Assembly (NCBI GenBank): GCA_035546355.1
Contig: DATKEH010000199.1
Coordinates: forward strand, 1-5,079
Origin: DATKEH01 sp035546355
GTDB taxonomy: Bacteria > Acidobacteriota > Thermoanaerobaculia > Multivoradales > JAIOJS01
DNA length: 5,079 nt
Direction: 5' to 3'
Shown: piece by piece, positions 1-5,079 of the stretch
Numbering within the stretch: the stretch's first letter is position 1
Layout of the letters: every line of letters begins with the position of its first letter
Notes under the pieces: model-generated
The model's input: the letters and a program-made list of their open reading frames with translations, nothing else
Databases searched by the model: none
What the model was told of the DNA's origin: nothing
Program-made: the position numbers and the translations under genes

Positions 1-81
1 GGGATCGCCAGGATCCTGTTCTTCATCTTCCTGGTTCTGTTCGTCATCGGGCTCGTCATGCATCTGGTGCGACGAGTCTGA
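1..81 (+). CDS. 3' end of a DUF1328 (YtjA-like) small membrane protein
   Basis: The first frame is open from the window edge to a TGA at 79-81 and encodes 26 residues, beginning GIARILFFIFLVLFVIGL and ending HLVRRV. DUF1328 proteins are about 50-60 residue inner-membrane proteins with two hydrophobic helices. Their second half typically reads GxAKILFFIFLVLFxxSLVMGLxRR, and this fragment fits that pattern nearly residue for residue, including the basic end after the helix. The N-terminal half and the start lie outside the window. Cellular function of the family is not established. The gene is followed within about 25 bases by a strong terminator-like hairpin, so it is probably transcribed separately from the sigma factor downstream. 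The remaining uncertainty comes from the short length of the fragment; another small hydrophobic protein is possible but less likely. Confidence 0.75.
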   Translation, partial: GIARILFFIFLVLFVIGLVMHLVRRV

Positions 82-104
82 GCTGAGGGAGTCGGAGGGT
101 TAGG

Positions 105-138
105 GGGGAGGGTCCCTGCGGGCCCTCCCCTTTGCTTT
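105..138 (+). terminator. Rho-independent terminator after the DUF1328 gene
   Basis: An 11-bp stem pairs 105-115 (GGGGAGGGTCC) with 120-130 (GGGCCCTCCCC), with one G-T wobble and a CTGC tetraloop at 116-119. The T-rich stretch TTTGCTTT (131-138) follows directly. Very stable stem plus T tail, 23 bases past a stop codon, fits an intrinsic terminator for the upstream gene. It also separates that gene from the sigma factor operon. Confidence 0.8.
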
Positions 139-215
139 GTCTGGGCAGCCGGTTTCCTTATCCTCCCTTCGCGGGTCTAAAGGGGCGAGATGGCCGTTCG
201 ATCGCTCCACGCCGC

Positions 216-223
216 GGGGAGGG
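216..223 (+). promoter_or_regulatory. Ribosome binding site deciding the sigma factor start
   Basis: GGGGAGGG at 216-223 lies 5 bases before the ATG at 229, a good Shine-Dalgarno match and spacing. The in-frame upstream ATG at 190 has only AAGGGG (180-185) four bases before it. The 13 extra residues it would add (MAVRSLHAAGRVP) do not resemble the start of an ECF sigma factor. This favours 229, although 190 is not excluded. Confidence 0.6.
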
Positions 224-228
224 TACCG

Positions 229-792
229 ATGCCGGAGGGGCTCGCGCCGATCGACGAGGGAGGGTTGCTGGCGTCGCTGTCGCGAGGCGATCGGACCGCC
301 GGCGAGCGCCTGGTGGAGGCCACCTATCGCCAGGTCTACGGCGCGCTGCATCGCTTGTGCGGCGGCGACGCCGAGCTCGCCGCGGATCTCACCCAGGAGA
401 CCTACCGCAAGGCGTGGCAGGCGCTGTCGCGCTTCGACGGCCGCTCCCAGCTCTCCACCTGGCTCTACCGGATCGCCTACACCACCTGGTGCAACCATCT
501 GCGGCGCCCCCGGCTCCTACCCGGCCCGGACGCGGAATGGGTCGCCGCGGTGCCCGATCCCGCCCCCGGCCCCGCCGAGCGCGCGGTCGCCGAGGACGAG
601 GCGCGGCGCTTGCGCCGGGCCGTGAGCGCGCTTCCCGACGAGCTTCGCTTCACGGTCACCGCCCGCTACTGGGTCGGCCTGCCGGTGCGGGAGATCGCCC
701 GCAGCGAGGGCGTCACCCCGATGGCGATCCGCAAACGCCTGGCTCGCGCCTTGCGCCTGCTGCGCCAGTCTTGCGAGGAGGACACCCCATGA
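229..792 (+). CDS. ECF-type RNA polymerase sigma factor (sigma-70 family)
   Basis: Encodes a 187-residue protein of normal size for an extracytoplasmic-function sigma factor, which directs core RNA polymerase to a small set of promoters in the cytoplasm. Region 2 spans about residues 25-93. It includes the core-binding segment DLTQETYRKAW (53-63) and the -10-recognition stretch STWLYRIAYTTWCNHLRR (76-93). A Pro/Ala-rich linker (94-120) follows. Region 4 (about 123-180) has the canonical ALPDELR entry and a helix-turn-helix, LPVREIARSEGVTPMAIRKR (151-170), that would read the -35 element. There is no region 1 or 3 and no C-terminal extension. The stop overlaps the next gene's start (ATGA, 789-792), implying translational coupling to the membrane vWA protein, its probable regulator. 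The ECF subgroup and target promoter are not determinable here. An alternative start at 190 would give 200 residues. Confidence 0.93.
   Translation: MPEGLAPIDEGGLLASLSRGDRTAGERLVEATYRQVYGALHRLCGGDAELAADLTQETYRKAWQALSRFDGRSQLSTWLYRIAYTTWCNHLRRPRLLPGPDAEWVAAVPDPAPGPAERAVAEDEARRLRRAVSALPDELRFTVTARYWVGLPVREIARSEGVTPMAIRKRLARALRLLRQSCEEDTP
776..781 (+). promoter_or_regulatory. Ribosome binding site of the vWA gene inside the sigma gene
   Basis: A perfect AGGAGG at 776-781, within the last codons of the sigma factor gene, lies 7 bases before the ATG at 789. It fixes the start of the vWA gene and shows that the overlapping gene can initiate efficiently, either on its own or by ribosome re-initiation at the ATGA overlap. 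Confidence 0.85.
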
Positions 793-2969
793 AGCGCTCC
801 GACGAAGCGCGCATCGAGCGGTTGCTGCGCGAGGATCTCCTCCCCGAGCCGCCGGCGGAGCTGCTCGAGCGGCTGCGGCGGGAGGTCCCGGCGCAGCTGT
901 CGCGCCCGACCCTCGTCGCGCCTGTGGCCCTGCGGCGGCAGCCGGCCGCGCGCTCGCGCTCCTGGCTCCTCGCCGCCTCTCTGCTCACCCTGGTGGGCGG
1001 CGGGCTGCTGGCCGTGTGGGTGGTGCGGGTGGCGCCGCGGTGGCAGGCCGTCGCGACCGGCGAGCAGGAGCTGTCGGCGGCAGCCGGTGCGGCCCCCGTG
1101 AGCGGGCCGGCGGCGCCGGTGGAGCACTCCCAGCCGGCGCCCTTGCGGGCCGAGCGCGAAGAGGCGGGGTCCGAGCCGGAGGCGCGTGCGGCGCAGGCGC
1201 CGGAAGATCTGTCGGTCGTCACCAGCGAGGAGCTCGAGAAGACGCCGACTTCACGGGATCCGTCGGCGGTCTTGCAGCGAGCGCCGGATGCGCGAGCCGA
1301 CCGCATCTCCGCGGGAGCCGGCGAGCGCGAGCGGCTCCAGACGGCCGGCCGAGAGGACGCGCCGCCGCCCCCTCCGCAGCCGGAACCCGGGCCGGCGCCG
1401 GCCGAACGCCCGCTGCCTTCGCCGGCCGAGCGCCCGCTGCGGGCGCCGGCCCCCTCCACGGGCGGCACCGCCGAGCCCCACGATCAGCCGTACGGCGACG
1501 TGTTCTTCGACAGCTGGGGGATCAACCCCTTCGTCGACACCGAGGACGACCCGCGGTCGACCTTCGGGCTGGAGGTCGACACCGGCTCCTGGGGAGTGGT
1601 GCGGCGCTACCTCGGCGACGGGCACCTGCCGCCGGCCGCGGCGGTGCGCGTGGAGGAGCTGGTCAACGCCTTCCGCTACGGCGACCCACCGCCGCGGCGC
1701 GGCGGCTTCGCCCTGCGCGCGCAGGGCGCGCCGTCGCCGTGGGCGCCCGGCGAGCGCCGCCACCTGCTGCGGCTCGCGGTCACCGCCCGCGAGGTGACCC
1801 GCGCCGAGCGGCGGCCGGCCGACCTCGCCTTCGTGGTCGACGTCTCCGGCTCGATGGCCGGCGAGGACCGACTGGGGCTGGTGCGGCGCAGCCTCGAGCT
1901 GCTGATCGGCCAGCTCGGCCCGCGGGACCGCGTCGGCCTGGTGGTCTACGGCGGCCGGGGCGAGGTGCTGCTGCCGCTCAGCGGCGACCGCGAGAGGCTG
2001 CGGGCCGCCATCGGCCGGCTGGTGCCTGCCGGCGCCACCAACGCCGAAGAGGGGCTGGTGCTGGGCTACCGCATGCTCGAGCAGAGCGGCCGCCCGGGCG
2101 CGGCCCGGCGGGTGATCCTCTGCTCCGACGGCGTCGCCAACGTCGGGCGGACCGGCGCCGGCTCGATCCTGGAGCGCATCGGCGACGCCGCGCGGCAGGG
2201 GATCGAGCTGACCGCGGTCGGCTTCGGCATGGGCAACTACAACGACGTGCTGATGGAGCAGCTGGCGGATCGCGGCGACGGCCGCTACGCCTACGTCGAC
2301 ACCCTCGCCGAGGCCCGCCGCCTCTTCGTCGAGGAGCTGACCGGCACCCTGGAGACGGTGGCGGCCGAGGCGCGGGCGCAGCTCGAGCTGGACCCGCGGC
2401 TGGTGGCGCGCTACCGCCTGCTCGGCTACGAGAACCGCGACATCCCCGACCCGCGGTTCCGCGACGACCGCGTGGACGGCGGGGAGATCGGCGCCGGCCA
2501 TACGGTGACCGCGCTGTACGAGCTCGAGCTGCGGCCCGGCGTGGAGCCTCGGCAGGGCGACCCGAGGCCCCTCGGGACGCTGCGCGTGCGCTACCGGCCT
2601 GTCGGCGGCGCCGAGGGGATCGCGCGAGAGGACGACTACGGGCCGCTGCGGCGACAGCGGCGACCCGACGGCTTCGTCGAGGCGGAGCTGCCGATCCCGC
2701 TCGCCACGCTCCACGGCAGCTGGGAGGAGGCGCCGCGGGAGCTCCGCCTGGCCACCGTGGTGGCGCGCTTTGCCGAGGCGCTGCGCGACTCCCCCTGGGC
2801 GCGCGGCGACGACCTCGAGGAGCTGTTCCGCCGCGCGCAGCGGTTGGTGGCCGAGCATCCGGGCGACTCCCGGGTGGCGGAGCTGGCGCACCTGGTGGGG
2901 AGGGCGCGGGACCTGCGCCGGGCGGCCGCGGAGGGGCGCCCCGACGACGGCCCCAACGACGGCCCATGA
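789..2969 (+). CDS. Membrane-anchored YfbK-like vWA / DUF3520 protein, candidate sigma regulator
   Basis: A 726-residue protein. Residues 1-58 are charged and presumably cytoplasmic. One transmembrane helix (59-79, SWLLAASLLTLVGGGLLAVWV) is followed by a periplasmic Pro/Ala/Glu-rich linker (86-232) containing the TonB-plug-like segment. Next comes the vWF_A N-terminal domain of YfbK proteins (about 235-340; FFDSWGINPF, STFGLEVDTGSW, LPPAAAVRVEELVNAF). The vWA domain (about 345-515) has a complete metal site: DVSGS at 351-355, Thr417 and Asp447 in CSDGVANVG. It ends with GDGRYAYVDT. DUF3520 follows (about 516-700; YRLLGYENRDI 542-552, GEIGAGHTVTALYE 565-578). The tail is degenerate, DDGPNDGP. 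The family is widespread but its biochemical role is poorly defined; vWA domains bind protein ligands through Mg2+. Coupling to the ECF sigma gene and the topology suggest the N-terminus holds the sigma factor while the periplasmic part senses a ligand. No HxxxCxxC zinc motif is present, so the anti-sigma role is inference. Confidence 0.9.
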   Translation: MKRSDEARIERLLREDLLPEPPAELLERLRREVPAQLSRPTLVAPVALRRQPAARSRSWLLAASLLTLVGGGLLAVWVVRVAPRWQAVATGEQELSAAAGAAPVSGPAAPVEHSQPAPLRAEREEAGSEPEARAAQAPEDLSVVTSEELEKTPTSRDPSAVLQRAPDARADRISAGAGERERLQTAGREDAPPPPPQPEPGPAPAERPLPSPAERPLRAPAPSTGGTAEPHDQPYGDVFFDSWGINPFVDTEDDPRSTFGLEVDTGSWGVVRRYLGDGHLPPAAAVRVEELVNAFRYGDPPPRRGGFALRAQGAPSPWAPGERRHLLRLAVTAREVTRAERRPADLAFVVDVSGSMAGEDRLGLVRRSLELLIGQLGPRDRVGLVVYGGRGEVLLPLSGDRERLRAAIGRLVPAGATNAEEGLVLGYRMLEQSGRPGAARRVILCSDGVANVGRTGAGSILERIGDAARQGIELTAVGFGMGNYNDVLMEQLADRGDGRYAYVDTLAEARRLFVEELTGTLETVAAEARAQLELDPRLVARYRLLGYENRDIPDPRFRDDRVDGGEIGAGHTVTALYELELRPGVEPRQGDPRPLGTLRVRYRPVGGAEGIAREDDYGPLRRQRRPDGFVEAELPIPLATLHGSWEEAPRELRLATVVARFAEALRDSPWARGDDLEELFRRAQRLVAEHPGDSRVAELAHLVGRARDLRRAAAEGRPDDGPNDGP
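1203..1337 (+). other. TonB-receptor plug-like segment in the vWA protein linker
   Basis: Codons 139-183 of the vWA protein encode VTSEELEKTPTSRDP (144-158), then AVLQRAP (160-166), DRISAG (171-176) and a Glu/Arg-rich tail. Outer-membrane TonB-dependent receptors of Acidobacteriota commonly begin their plug with VTSxELEKIPTARDPWxxLQQxPGVxxDRINVGGxESGQQS. Order and spacing of the shared residues are preserved, while the plug core and the barrel are absent. The segment sits between the transmembrane helix and the vWF_A domain, so it is exposed to the periplasm. The resemblance rests on recalled family consensus, not a search. Confidence 0.6.
1397..1440 (+). repeat. Imperfect 24-base tandem duplication in the Pro-rich linker
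   Basis: The 20-base unit GCCGGCCGAACGCCCGCTGC at 1397-1416 recurs at 1421-1440 with a single A-to-G change. The 24-base offset keeps the reading frame and encodes PAERPLPS followed by PAERPLRA (residues 204-219). It lies in low-complexity linker, so it most likely reflects in-frame slippage that lengthened a flexible spacer. Confidence 0.75.
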
Positions 2970-3006
2970 CGCCTCCGCCGGGTCGTGGGAGCCGGCCGCC
3001 GCGCCG

Positions 3007-3020
3007 CCCCGCGTGCGGGG
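3007..3020 (+). other. Short GC hairpin in the vWA-protease gap
   Basis: CCCCG (3007-3011) pairs perfectly with CGGGG (3016-3020) around a CGTG loop. No T-run follows, so it is not a standard intrinsic terminator. It sits where the -35 element of the downstream promoter-like site would fall. It could weakly aid termination of the sigma-vWA transcript or be incidental in GC-rich DNA. Confidence 0.3.
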
Positions 3021-3035
3021 GATCCTGCCGTCGGC

Positions 3036-3041
3036 TACAAT
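3036..3041 (+). promoter_or_regulatory. -10-like element (TACAAT) of the protease gene
   Basis: TACAAT matches the vegetative -10 consensus TATAAT at five of six positions and stands out as an AT-rich island (CTACAATAA) in GC-rich sequence. Initiation about 7 bases downstream would give a 5' leader of roughly 20 bases before the ATG at 3069. No TTGACA-like -35 is present at 16-18 bases (GTGCGG lies at 3013-3018). The call rests on the -10 alone and suggests the protease is transcribed separately. Confidence 0.45.
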
Positions 3042-3057
3042 AACCGCTTCATCACGC

Positions 3058-3061
3058 GGAG
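3058..3061 (+). promoter_or_regulatory. Ribosome binding site of the protease gene
   Basis: GGAG at 3058-3061 lies 7 bases before the ATG at 3069. Starting there places a signal peptide at the exact N-terminus. The in-frame GTG at 2985 would put 28 Arg-rich residues ahead of the signal peptide, and it lies upstream of the -10-like element. Confidence 0.65.
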
Positions 3062-3068
3062 CTGCTCC

Positions 3069-4895
3069 ATGACACGGCACCCCTTCGGCTTCCTCCTCGC
3101 TCTCACCGCCCTGGCCGTCGCCACGCCGCTGCAGGGCGAGTCGCTCGGCCCGTTCGAGGCACCGACGGCCGTCGAGCGCGCGGCACCGGCGCCCTCACGT
3201 CTCGCCGAGGCCCTGGGGGTGCCGCCAGTGGCGGCGCTCGAGCGGGCCGAGGTGGCGGCGGTCGAGCAGCTCGAGGCCCTCGCCGCCTGGAACCGCGCCG
3301 GTCGCACGCCGCTGCAGGTGGGCTTCAGCCGGCCGCTGCCCGAGGCGCTGGAGGCGCGTTTCGGCGAAGGCGTGGCGGGGCTCGAGCGCAGCGGCCGCGG
3401 CCGCGCGGTGGGCGAGCGGATGAGCCTGCCCTCCGGCGAGACGGTATGGACGGCGGCGGTGGAGGTCGCCGGCGCCCGACACCTGCGCCTCCAGCTCACC
3501 GACGTACGGCTGCCGGAGGGCACCCGCATGTGGGTCTACGGCGAGCCCGGCGGCGAGGCGCACGCCTTCGGGCTCGAGCTGCTGGACGGCGGCCGCGAGC
3601 TGTGGACGCCGCCGGTGGAGGGGGAGCGGCTGACCCTCGAGGTGGTGGTGCCGGAGGGGGCGGCAGACGCCGACCGGGGCTTTCGCCTGGCTCGGGTGAG
3701 CCAGGAGTTCGCCCTCGACGAGACTGGGGCGCCCCTGACCGGGGCCGCGGCCGCCGAGCGCGACCACCAGAGCTGTCTGGTCGACGCCATGTGCTACGAC
3801 GACTCCGATCTGCCGGGCATCGCCCAGCTGCGGCGCGCCGTGGGCCACATGCGCTACGTCGACGGCGGGTCGACCTTCGCCTGTACCGGCGGGCTGGTCA
3901 ACAGCAAGAGCCAGCCCGGCACCCCGTACTTCCTGACCGCCAACCATTGCATCTCGAACAGCTCGGCGGCGGCGAGCCTGATCGTCTTCTGGGACTATCA
4001 CAGCGACAGCTGCGCCCAGGGAAAGACACTCGCGGGCCTGCCGCGGAGCAACGGCTCGACGATCCAGGCTTCGGGGCAGTACCCCTCGTTCCCCGACTTC
4101 AGCCTGCTGCTGCTCAACTCGGTACCCGCCAATCGCGTCTTCCTCGGCTGGCGCACCGACTTCATCGGCGCCGGCGACACCTACTACCGCATCTCCCATC
4201 CCGACGGCATGGCGCAACACTTCAACAGCGTCCAGGCGCTGTCGCTGCCGGTGGGGGAGACCTGCGCGGTGTCGGCGCCCCAGAGCCGCTTCCTCTACTC
4301 CGACGCGGTGGAGAACGCCACCGACGGCGGCAGCTCCGGGGGTCTGCTGGTCGACTCCAACCTGCAGGTCGTGGGGCAGCTGCTGGGCTGCTGTGGCACC
4401 AACTGCAGCGACGCCTGCGACGTCGTCAGCAACCGCGAGATCGACGGCCGCTTCTCCGACAGCTTCGCCTACATGCAGGCCTTCCTGGGCAGCGGCGGCG
4501 GGGGCGGGGGAGGTGGCGGCGGCGGCGGGGCCGAGCCCGACTGCCCCGACGGTTTCGACTTCGATCCCGCGTTCCCCGACTTCTGCTTCCGGGTGACCAT
4601 CACCCCGCAAGGGCAGCCGGGGTTCCCCGCCACCCACATGACCGCCTGCCTGCCCGAGACGGTCTGCTACCAGGGCGCGGTGGCCGCCAGGGCCGAGGTG
4701 CAGGTGCGCATCGTCGGCCCCAAGCCCAACGGCTTCCTCTGGCCGACGATCATCAAGAGCACCACCTCCGAGGTGGACGTCGACATCTACCAGCTGTCGA
4801 GCGGGCTGTCGAAGAGCTACCATCTGGCGGGCGCAGAGCCCGACAGCGGCGAGCTGCCGGGGCTGTTCGACCGCACCGGCTTCCCGCCGTCGTAG
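3069..4895 (+). CDS. Secreted lysyl-endopeptidase-like serine protease with C-terminal extra domain
   Basis: A 608-residue exported protein. Residues 1-23 form a signal peptide with a hydrophobic core (FGFLLALTALAVA). A pro-region (24-235) includes a beta-rich part (about 138-222; HLRLQLTDVRLPEG, MWVYGEPGG). The catalytic domain (about 235-475) is trypsin-fold, closest by eye to Achromobacter lysyl endopeptidase. It shows SCLVDAMC, ACTGGLVN, the catalytic His293 in FLTANHC, Asp343 in PDFSLLLL, and Ser423 in GGSSGG, where Ser replaces the usual Asp of GDSGG, as in lysyl endopeptidase. All six disulfide cysteines of that enzyme appear matched (236, 242, 272, 294, 315 and one of the 441-450 cluster), with extra cysteines at 399 and in the cluster. 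Twelve glycines (476-487) lead to a 121-residue domain I do not recognise. It likely cleaves proteins outside the cell or in the periplasm, after removal of the pro-region. Lys specificity is unproven: the aligned S1 acidic residue appears to be Glu457. Confidence 0.88.
   Translation: MTRHPFGFLLALTALAVATPLQGESLGPFEAPTAVERAAPAPSRLAEALGVPPVAALERAEVAAVEQLEALAAWNRAGRTPLQVGFSRPLPEALEARFGEGVAGLERSGRGRAVGERMSLPSGETVWTAAVEVAGARHLRLQLTDVRLPEGTRMWVYGEPGGEAHAFGLELLDGGRELWTPPVEGERLTLEVVVPEGAADADRGFRLARVSQEFALDETGAPLTGAAAAERDHQSCLVDAMCYDDSDLPGIAQLRRAVGHMRYVDGGSTFACTGGLVNSKSQPGTPYFLTANHCISNSSAAASLIVFWDYHSDSCAQGKTLAGLPRSNGSTIQASGQYPSFPDFSLLLLNSVPANRVFLGWRTDFIGAGDTYYRISHPDGMAQHFNSVQALSLPVGETCAVSAPQSRFLYSDAVENATDGGSSGGLLVDSNLQVVGQLLGCCGTNCSDACDVVSNREIDGRFSDSFAYMQAFLGSGGGGGGGGGGGGAEPDCPDGFDFDPAFPDFCFRVTITPQGQPGFPATHMTACLPETVCYQGAVAARAEVQVRIVGPKPNGFLWPTIIKSTTSEVDVDIYQLSSGLSKSYHLAGAEPDSGELPGLFDRTGFPPS
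4494..4529 (+). repeat. Poly-glycine G/C tract linking protease and C-terminal domain
   Basis: Twelve consecutive glycine codons (GGC, GGG, one GGA, one GGT) form a 36-base tract with two runs of five G. It encodes the flexible linker at residues 476-487 between the catalytic domain and the C-terminal domain. The tract could slip during replication and is G-rich on the coding strand. A change not divisible by three would remove the last domain but leave the protease. Confidence 0.85.
4530..4892 (+). other. Unrecognised C-terminal domain of the protease (residues 488-608)
   Basis: A 121-residue module after the glycine linker, with four cysteines (492, 506, 527, 533) suggesting two disulfides. 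It has a beta-strand-like FCFRVTITPQG, then CLPETVC, and a conserved-looking RIVGPKPNGFLWPTIIKS (547-564). Alternating hydrophobic strands (EVDVDIYQL) follow, and the end is LPGLFDRTGF. It has no similarity that I recognise to T9SS sorting domains, PKD or bacterial Ig domains. The overall pattern suggests a small secreted beta-sandwich, possibly for substrate or surface binding. Confidence 0.5.
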
Positions 4896-4917
4896 GGGCG
4901 GGGCTCCGTCGCCGCCC

Positions 4918-4939
4918 GGGTCGGCGCAGAGGCCGGCCC
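4918..4939 (+). terminator. GC-rich hairpin downstream of the protease
   Basis: GGGTCGGC (4918-4925) pairs with GCCGGCCC (4932-4939) with one G-T wobble and a GCAGAG loop, 22 bases after the stop codon. The position suits a transcription end. However, the stem is followed by CCTAGCCC with no T-run, so intrinsic termination is uncertain. Beyond it, to the window end at 5079, I see no supportable gene. Confidence 0.35.
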
Positions 4940-5079
4940 CCTAGCCCGGACTATGCATGAAGGGGCTCGACGAGGTCCCCAGGGGCGGGTGAGGTTGACC
5001 GTCCGGCCGCTTGTGCGGGCGTGGGACGCGGATTCAACGCGAGAGTTGTCGTCACGCCGGTCTGCAAGGGTCTGGGCCA

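Noticed and set aside
132..788. In-frame extension of the vWA protein upstream to an ATG-type start at 132
   Set aside because: It would run through the whole sigma gene in another frame and gives a low-complexity Arg/Pro/Ala-rich translation. The ATG at 789 has a perfect ribosome site and starts a normal topology.
1016..3043. Long plus-strand open frame overlapping the vWA gene (675 codons)
   Set aside because: Translation is Arg/Gly/Ala-rich without domains. It is a shadow frame expected in very GC-rich coding DNA, whereas the other frame has complete conserved domains.
2985..3068. GTG start adding 28 residues to the protease
   Set aside because: Would place an Arg-rich stretch before a clean signal peptide and begin upstream of the -10-like element. 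The ATG at 3069 has a spaced GGAG.
1251..3080. Long minus-strand open frame opposite the vWA gene (609 codons)
   Set aside because: No recognisable motifs, His/Arg/Gly/Val-rich composition, and stop-free only because of high third-position GC on the coding strand.
3195..4823. Long minus-strand open frame opposite the protease (542 codons)
   Set aside because: Same reasoning: a mirror of a GC-rich gene, with repetitive Ala/Gly/Val/His composition and no domain.
3446..4960. Plus-strand open frame overlapping the protease (504 codons)
   Set aside because: Arg/Gly-rich shadow translation. The competing frame has a signal peptide, catalytic triad and paired cysteines.
4995..5023. TTGACC as a -35 element for a downstream gene
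   Set aside because: At 16-18 bases further on the sequence is GC-rich (GGGCGTGGG) with no -10-like hexamer.
4953..5079. Open frame from ATG at 4953 to the window end
   Set aside because: No ribosome binding site, Arg-rich composition without motif, only 42 codons and no stop in view. Not distinguishable from chance at this GC content.

Overview
The window is very GC-rich (mostly G or C at third codon positions) and densely coding on the plus strand, with no tRNA, rRNA or CRISPR array visible. I infer a high-GC Acidobacteriota relative, possibly Thermoanaerobaculia-like. The grounds are an ECF sigma factor coupled to a membrane von Willebrand A protein, a segment in that protein resembling the plug region of acidobacterial TonB-dependent receptors, and a secreted protease with a poly-glycine linker and an extra C-terminal domain. 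This placement comes from family recollection, not a search.

Layout: (1) Positions 1-81 hold the last 26 codons of a small DUF1328/YtjA-type membrane protein, closed by a strong hairpin plus T-rich tail at 105-138. (2) An ECF sigma factor (preferred start 229, end 792) overlaps by ATGA a 726-residue single-pass membrane protein (789-2969). The latter has a short cytoplasmic N-terminus, one transmembrane helix, a long Pro/Ala/Glu-rich linker, and a complete YfbK-like vWF_A / vWA / DUF3520 module. The two form a translationally coupled pair that looks like a sigma factor with its membrane regulator, although no classical zinc anti-sigma motif is present. (3) After a 99-base gap containing a TACAAT -10-like element, 3069-4895 encodes a secreted lysyl-endopeptidase-like serine protease. 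It has a signal peptide, pro-region, catalytic domain with an intact His/Asp/Ser triad, 12-glycine linker and an unrecognised Cys-containing C-terminal domain. (4) Positions 4896-5079 hold a GC-rich hairpin and no supportable gene; the sequence there may be the edge of a mobile element, but this is weak.

The most unusual element is in the vWA protein linker. About 45 residues (139-183) closely resemble the conserved start of the plug domain of acidobacterial TonB-dependent receptors (VTSEELEK-PT-RDP--VLQ--P----DRI--G), with no receptor barrel following. Whether it is a relic of domain shuffling or a docking mimic linking outer-membrane receptors to sigma control cannot be decided from sequence alone. 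The protease has its own promoter-like element, so membership in the sigma regulon is only a hypothesis from adjacency.
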